Part shown: positions 6,940-8,769 of the stretch, piece by piece
How the letters are laid out: each line of letters starts with the position of its first letter
Position numbering within the stretch: position 1 is the first letter of the stretch
Source of the DNA: Planctomycetota bacterium
GTDB taxonomy: Bacteria; Planctomycetota; Planctomycetia; Pirellulales; Thermoguttaceae
Direction of reading: 5' to 3'
Length of the DNA: 8,769 nt
NCBI GenBank assembly: GCA_023397045.1
Contig: JAEWUR010000090.1
Coordinates: forward strand, 1-8,769
Notes under the pieces: model-generated
What the model saw: the letters and a program-made list of their open reading frames with translations, nothing else
Database searches by the model: none
Told to the model about the DNA's origin: nothing
Made by a program: the position numbers and the translations under genes

Positions 6940-8769
6940 TTATTCCTGATCCATTGTCGATTCGGGCAAACCGTGGCCGGGCGTGTTGGCATACAGGAGC
7001 CAATAGGCGACCGGGATCACGAACAACGTGAAGATGGTCGAGGCGAACAGTCCGAAGATCAGCGACCACGCCAAGCCCGAGAAGATCGGGTCGATGATGA
7101 TCGGCACGGCGCCGAGCATCGCCGCCGCGGCGGTCAACAGGATTGGCCTGAGTCGGACGACGCGGCTTTCCATGATGGCGTCGAACAGCGAACGTCCGCG
7201 GGCCAACGACAGATGGATGAAGTCGACCAGGATGATCGAATCGCGCGTGACGATGCCTGCCAGGGCGATCATGCCAATCATTCCGGTGGCCGTGAAGTAG
7301 ACCGGATTCAGGTAACCGCCGACCACCTGGGCGCTCATGGCGTTTAAGAGCCAGAAGCCGGGCATCACGCCCAAGACGGTCAACGGAATGGCGAGCATCA
7401 CGACGACCGGGATGGCGAACGATCCGGTTTGCGCGACCAAGAGCACGTAGATGCCGATCATCGCAGCGCCGAAGGCAAGGCCCAAATCGCGGAAAACGTC
7501 GAGCGTGATCTTCCATTCGCCTTCGCCGGCGAAGTCCACTCGATATCCATCGGGAATGCCCCAGAGGACGTTGCTGCCGTTGTGCAGGAACGTTCGCTTT
7601 TCGACCGGCCGCGGTGCATTCTCGGCGATCCAGCCCTCGCCAACCTCGTTGACGGTCTCCTCCACAGGCGGAGCGTCGCGGCGATCGGTCATCACGTCGA
7701 CCACCACGTCGGCGGGCGGACGGCCCGCGGTCTCGGCGAATACGTAGGCCACGCGCTGCAAATTCTTATGATAGATCATCTGGTCGACGCGCGATTCGCG
7801 CCAGTTGCCCAACTCGGCCAGCGAGACCAGATGGCCGCCTGCGCCTTTGACGTGGATCTTGTCCAGATCGGGCAGGCTGGAACGTTGACTTTCGGGCAGA
7901 CGCAGTTCGATCCGCAGCGGATTGCGATCGGTTTCATTGCGGATTAGGCCCACGGTCGTGCCGCCGAGCGCCGACTGGAGCGTTGCGGCGATCTCTTGCG
8001 TGGAGACTCCGCTGAGCGCGGCCTTTTCCTTGTCCGTCACGAAAATCAACTTCTTTTGATAGGCCTCGCGGACGGAATCGACGTCGACCACGCCCGGCTC
8101 GACCGTCAATCGGGCGCGAACCGTGTCGGACGCCAGCAAGATGTCTTCATAGCTGTCGTTCGGCTGGCCATAGACTTCGGCCACGACGCTGGCGATGACC
8201 GGGGGACCCGGCGGCGTCTCGACCAGTTTCATTCTCGCATGATGTCGGTCGACAATCTCCTGCAACCCGTTGCGCATCCGCAGTCCGATCGCGTGGCTTT
8301 GCAGGGCGCGGTTCTTCTTTCCGGCCAGATTGATCCGCACCTCAGCCACTTCGTCGCCTTTGCGGAGGTAATAATGTCGCACCAGCCCGTTGAAGTCCAT
8401 CGGCGAAGCCAGACCGACGTAACTGGTGTAGTCGGACACCTCGGGCACCTCGGCCAGATAGGCCTCGATATCACGGACGGCCGCGTCGGTTCGTTCGAGG
8501 GTCGTGCCCCGGTCGAGATCGAGAACCAGCAGCAGTTCGTTCTTGTTGTCGAACGGAAGCATCTTCAGCGGGACGCTCCGCATGACGGCTAACCCCATCG
8601 CGCCGGCGGTCAGCAACACCATCGCCAACAGGAATATCCATGACACCGCCCGGGAATGCAGCAGCGGCGCCATCAGCGGATAGAACATCTTGTAGAGAAA
8701 CGATTGCTTGACGGCGTCCAGGTCGTGCGGATCGTGCTCCTCATGCCCCCTCTCCCCGTGGGAGAGGAC
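6940..8769 (-). CDS. RND efflux permease, C-terminal half (5' end outside window)
   Basis: This is an inner-membrane proton-driven pump subunit of the AcrB/HAE1-like superfamily, cut by the right window edge. 609 residues are visible, about half of a usual protein of about 1,050. The frame is open to base 8769, and ATG 8688 is internal. Counting from the first in-window codon, a hydrophilic linker (1-35) precedes TM7 (about 42-63). A large periplasmic porter domain (about 65-420) follows, including a DFNGLVRHYYLR stretch. TM8-TM12 fill about 425-593. TM10 contains GIVTRDSIILVDF and TM11 contains LRPILLTAAAAMLGAVPI, both typical. R509-D510 in TM10 fall where AcrB has K940-N941. A membrane-fusion partner would be expected upstream in the operon, beyond the window. 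Drug, lipid or metal specificity cannot be told from this half. It is convergent with the regulator, so probably unrelated to it. Confidence 0.92.
   Translation of the reverse strand, partial: VLSHGERGHEEHDPHDLDAVKQSFLYKMFYPLMAPLLHSRAVSWIFLLAMVLLTAGAMGLAVMRSVPLKMLPFDNKNELLLVLDLDRGTTLERTDAAVRDIEAYLAEVPEVSDYTSYVGLASPMDFNGLVRHYYLRKGDEVAEVRINLAGKKNRALQSHAIGLRMRNGLQEIVDRHHARMKLVETPPGPPVIASVVAEVYGQPNDSYEDILLASDTVRARLTVEPGVVDVDSVREAYQKKLIFVTDKEKAALSGVSTQEIAATLQSALGGTTVGLIRNETDRNPLRIELRLPESQRSSLPDLDKIHVKGAGGHLVSLAELGNWRESRVDQMIYHKNLQRVAYVFAETAGRPPADVVVDVMTDRRDAPPVEETVNEVGEGWIAENAPRPVEKRTFLHNGSNVLWGIPDGYRVDFAGEGEWKITLDVFRDLGLAFGAAMIGIYVLLVAQTGSFAIPVVVMLAIPLTVLGVMPGFWLLNAMSAQVVGGYLNPVYFTATGMIGMIALAGIVTRDSIILVDFIHLSLARGRSLFDAIMESRVVRLRPILLTAAAAMLGAVPIIIDPIFSGLAWSLIFGLFASTIFTLFVIPVAYWLLYANTPGHGLPESTMDQE
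8749..8767. repeat. Short inverted repeat inside the RND coding frame
   Basis: CCTCTCCC (8749-8756), a 3-nt loop (CGT) and GGGAGAGG (8760-8767) form a perfect 8-bp stem. It resembles the widespread CCTCTCCC/GGGAGAGG dispersed repeats, which translate as LSHGERG or LSQGERG; here the minus strand reads VLSHGERGHEEH in frame with the permease. It lies in the cytoplasmic linker before TM7, where length varies. The window edge hides any further repeat sequence. Confidence 0.45.

Overview
The window reads as a chromosomal segment of a planctomycete, most likely in or near the Pirellulales. The base composition is GC-rich. The gene content is planctomycete-like: a XylR-type LacI/AraC hybrid regulator, a sugar-isomerase-fold and PIG-L pair, a hybrid kinase pair and an RND pump. 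A 25-bp perfect hairpin repeat, whose bottom strand reads NPKRKRG..., is a sequence I recall as common in planctomycete genomes. The taxonomic call is inference from memory, not from a search.

Layout. (1) 79-3668, plus strand: a two-gene signalling operon with a 4-nt start/stop overlap. It holds a membrane CHASE8-HAMP histidine kinase and a soluble REC-HisKA-HATPase-REC hybrid kinase. (2) 3669-3872: a convergent intergenic region. It contains a MITE-like element of about 137 bp with terminal inverted repeats, a flanking direct repeat and the perfect hairpin, followed by a second imperfect hairpin. (3) 5599-3873, minus strand: a two-gene operon of a PIG-L/LmbE deacetylase and a divergent NagB-fold (glucosamine-6-phosphate deaminase-like) protein. 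(4) 5600-5754: a divergent control region with a recognisable promoter, a palindrome over its -10 and a 21-bp-spaced direct repeat. (5) 5755-6924, plus strand: the XylR-like regulator. (6) 6940-8769, minus strand: the C-terminal half of an RND efflux permease, whose gene continues past the right edge.

Working model. The regulator probably senses a sugar-like ligand and controls the divergent deacetylase/NagB-like operon. That operon would remove an acyl group from, and then isomerise or deaminate, an amino sugar. The NagB-like protein has lost several residues that define true glucosamine-6-phosphate deaminases, including the phosphate-contacting lysine, so its substrate is probably different. 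The kinase pair and the RND pump look like independent neighbours. I see no CRISPR array, tRNA, rRNA, toxin-antitoxin module or phage gene. The most unusual material is the amino-sugar cassette with its control region, and the small mobile element placed exactly at the hybrid kinase stop codon.
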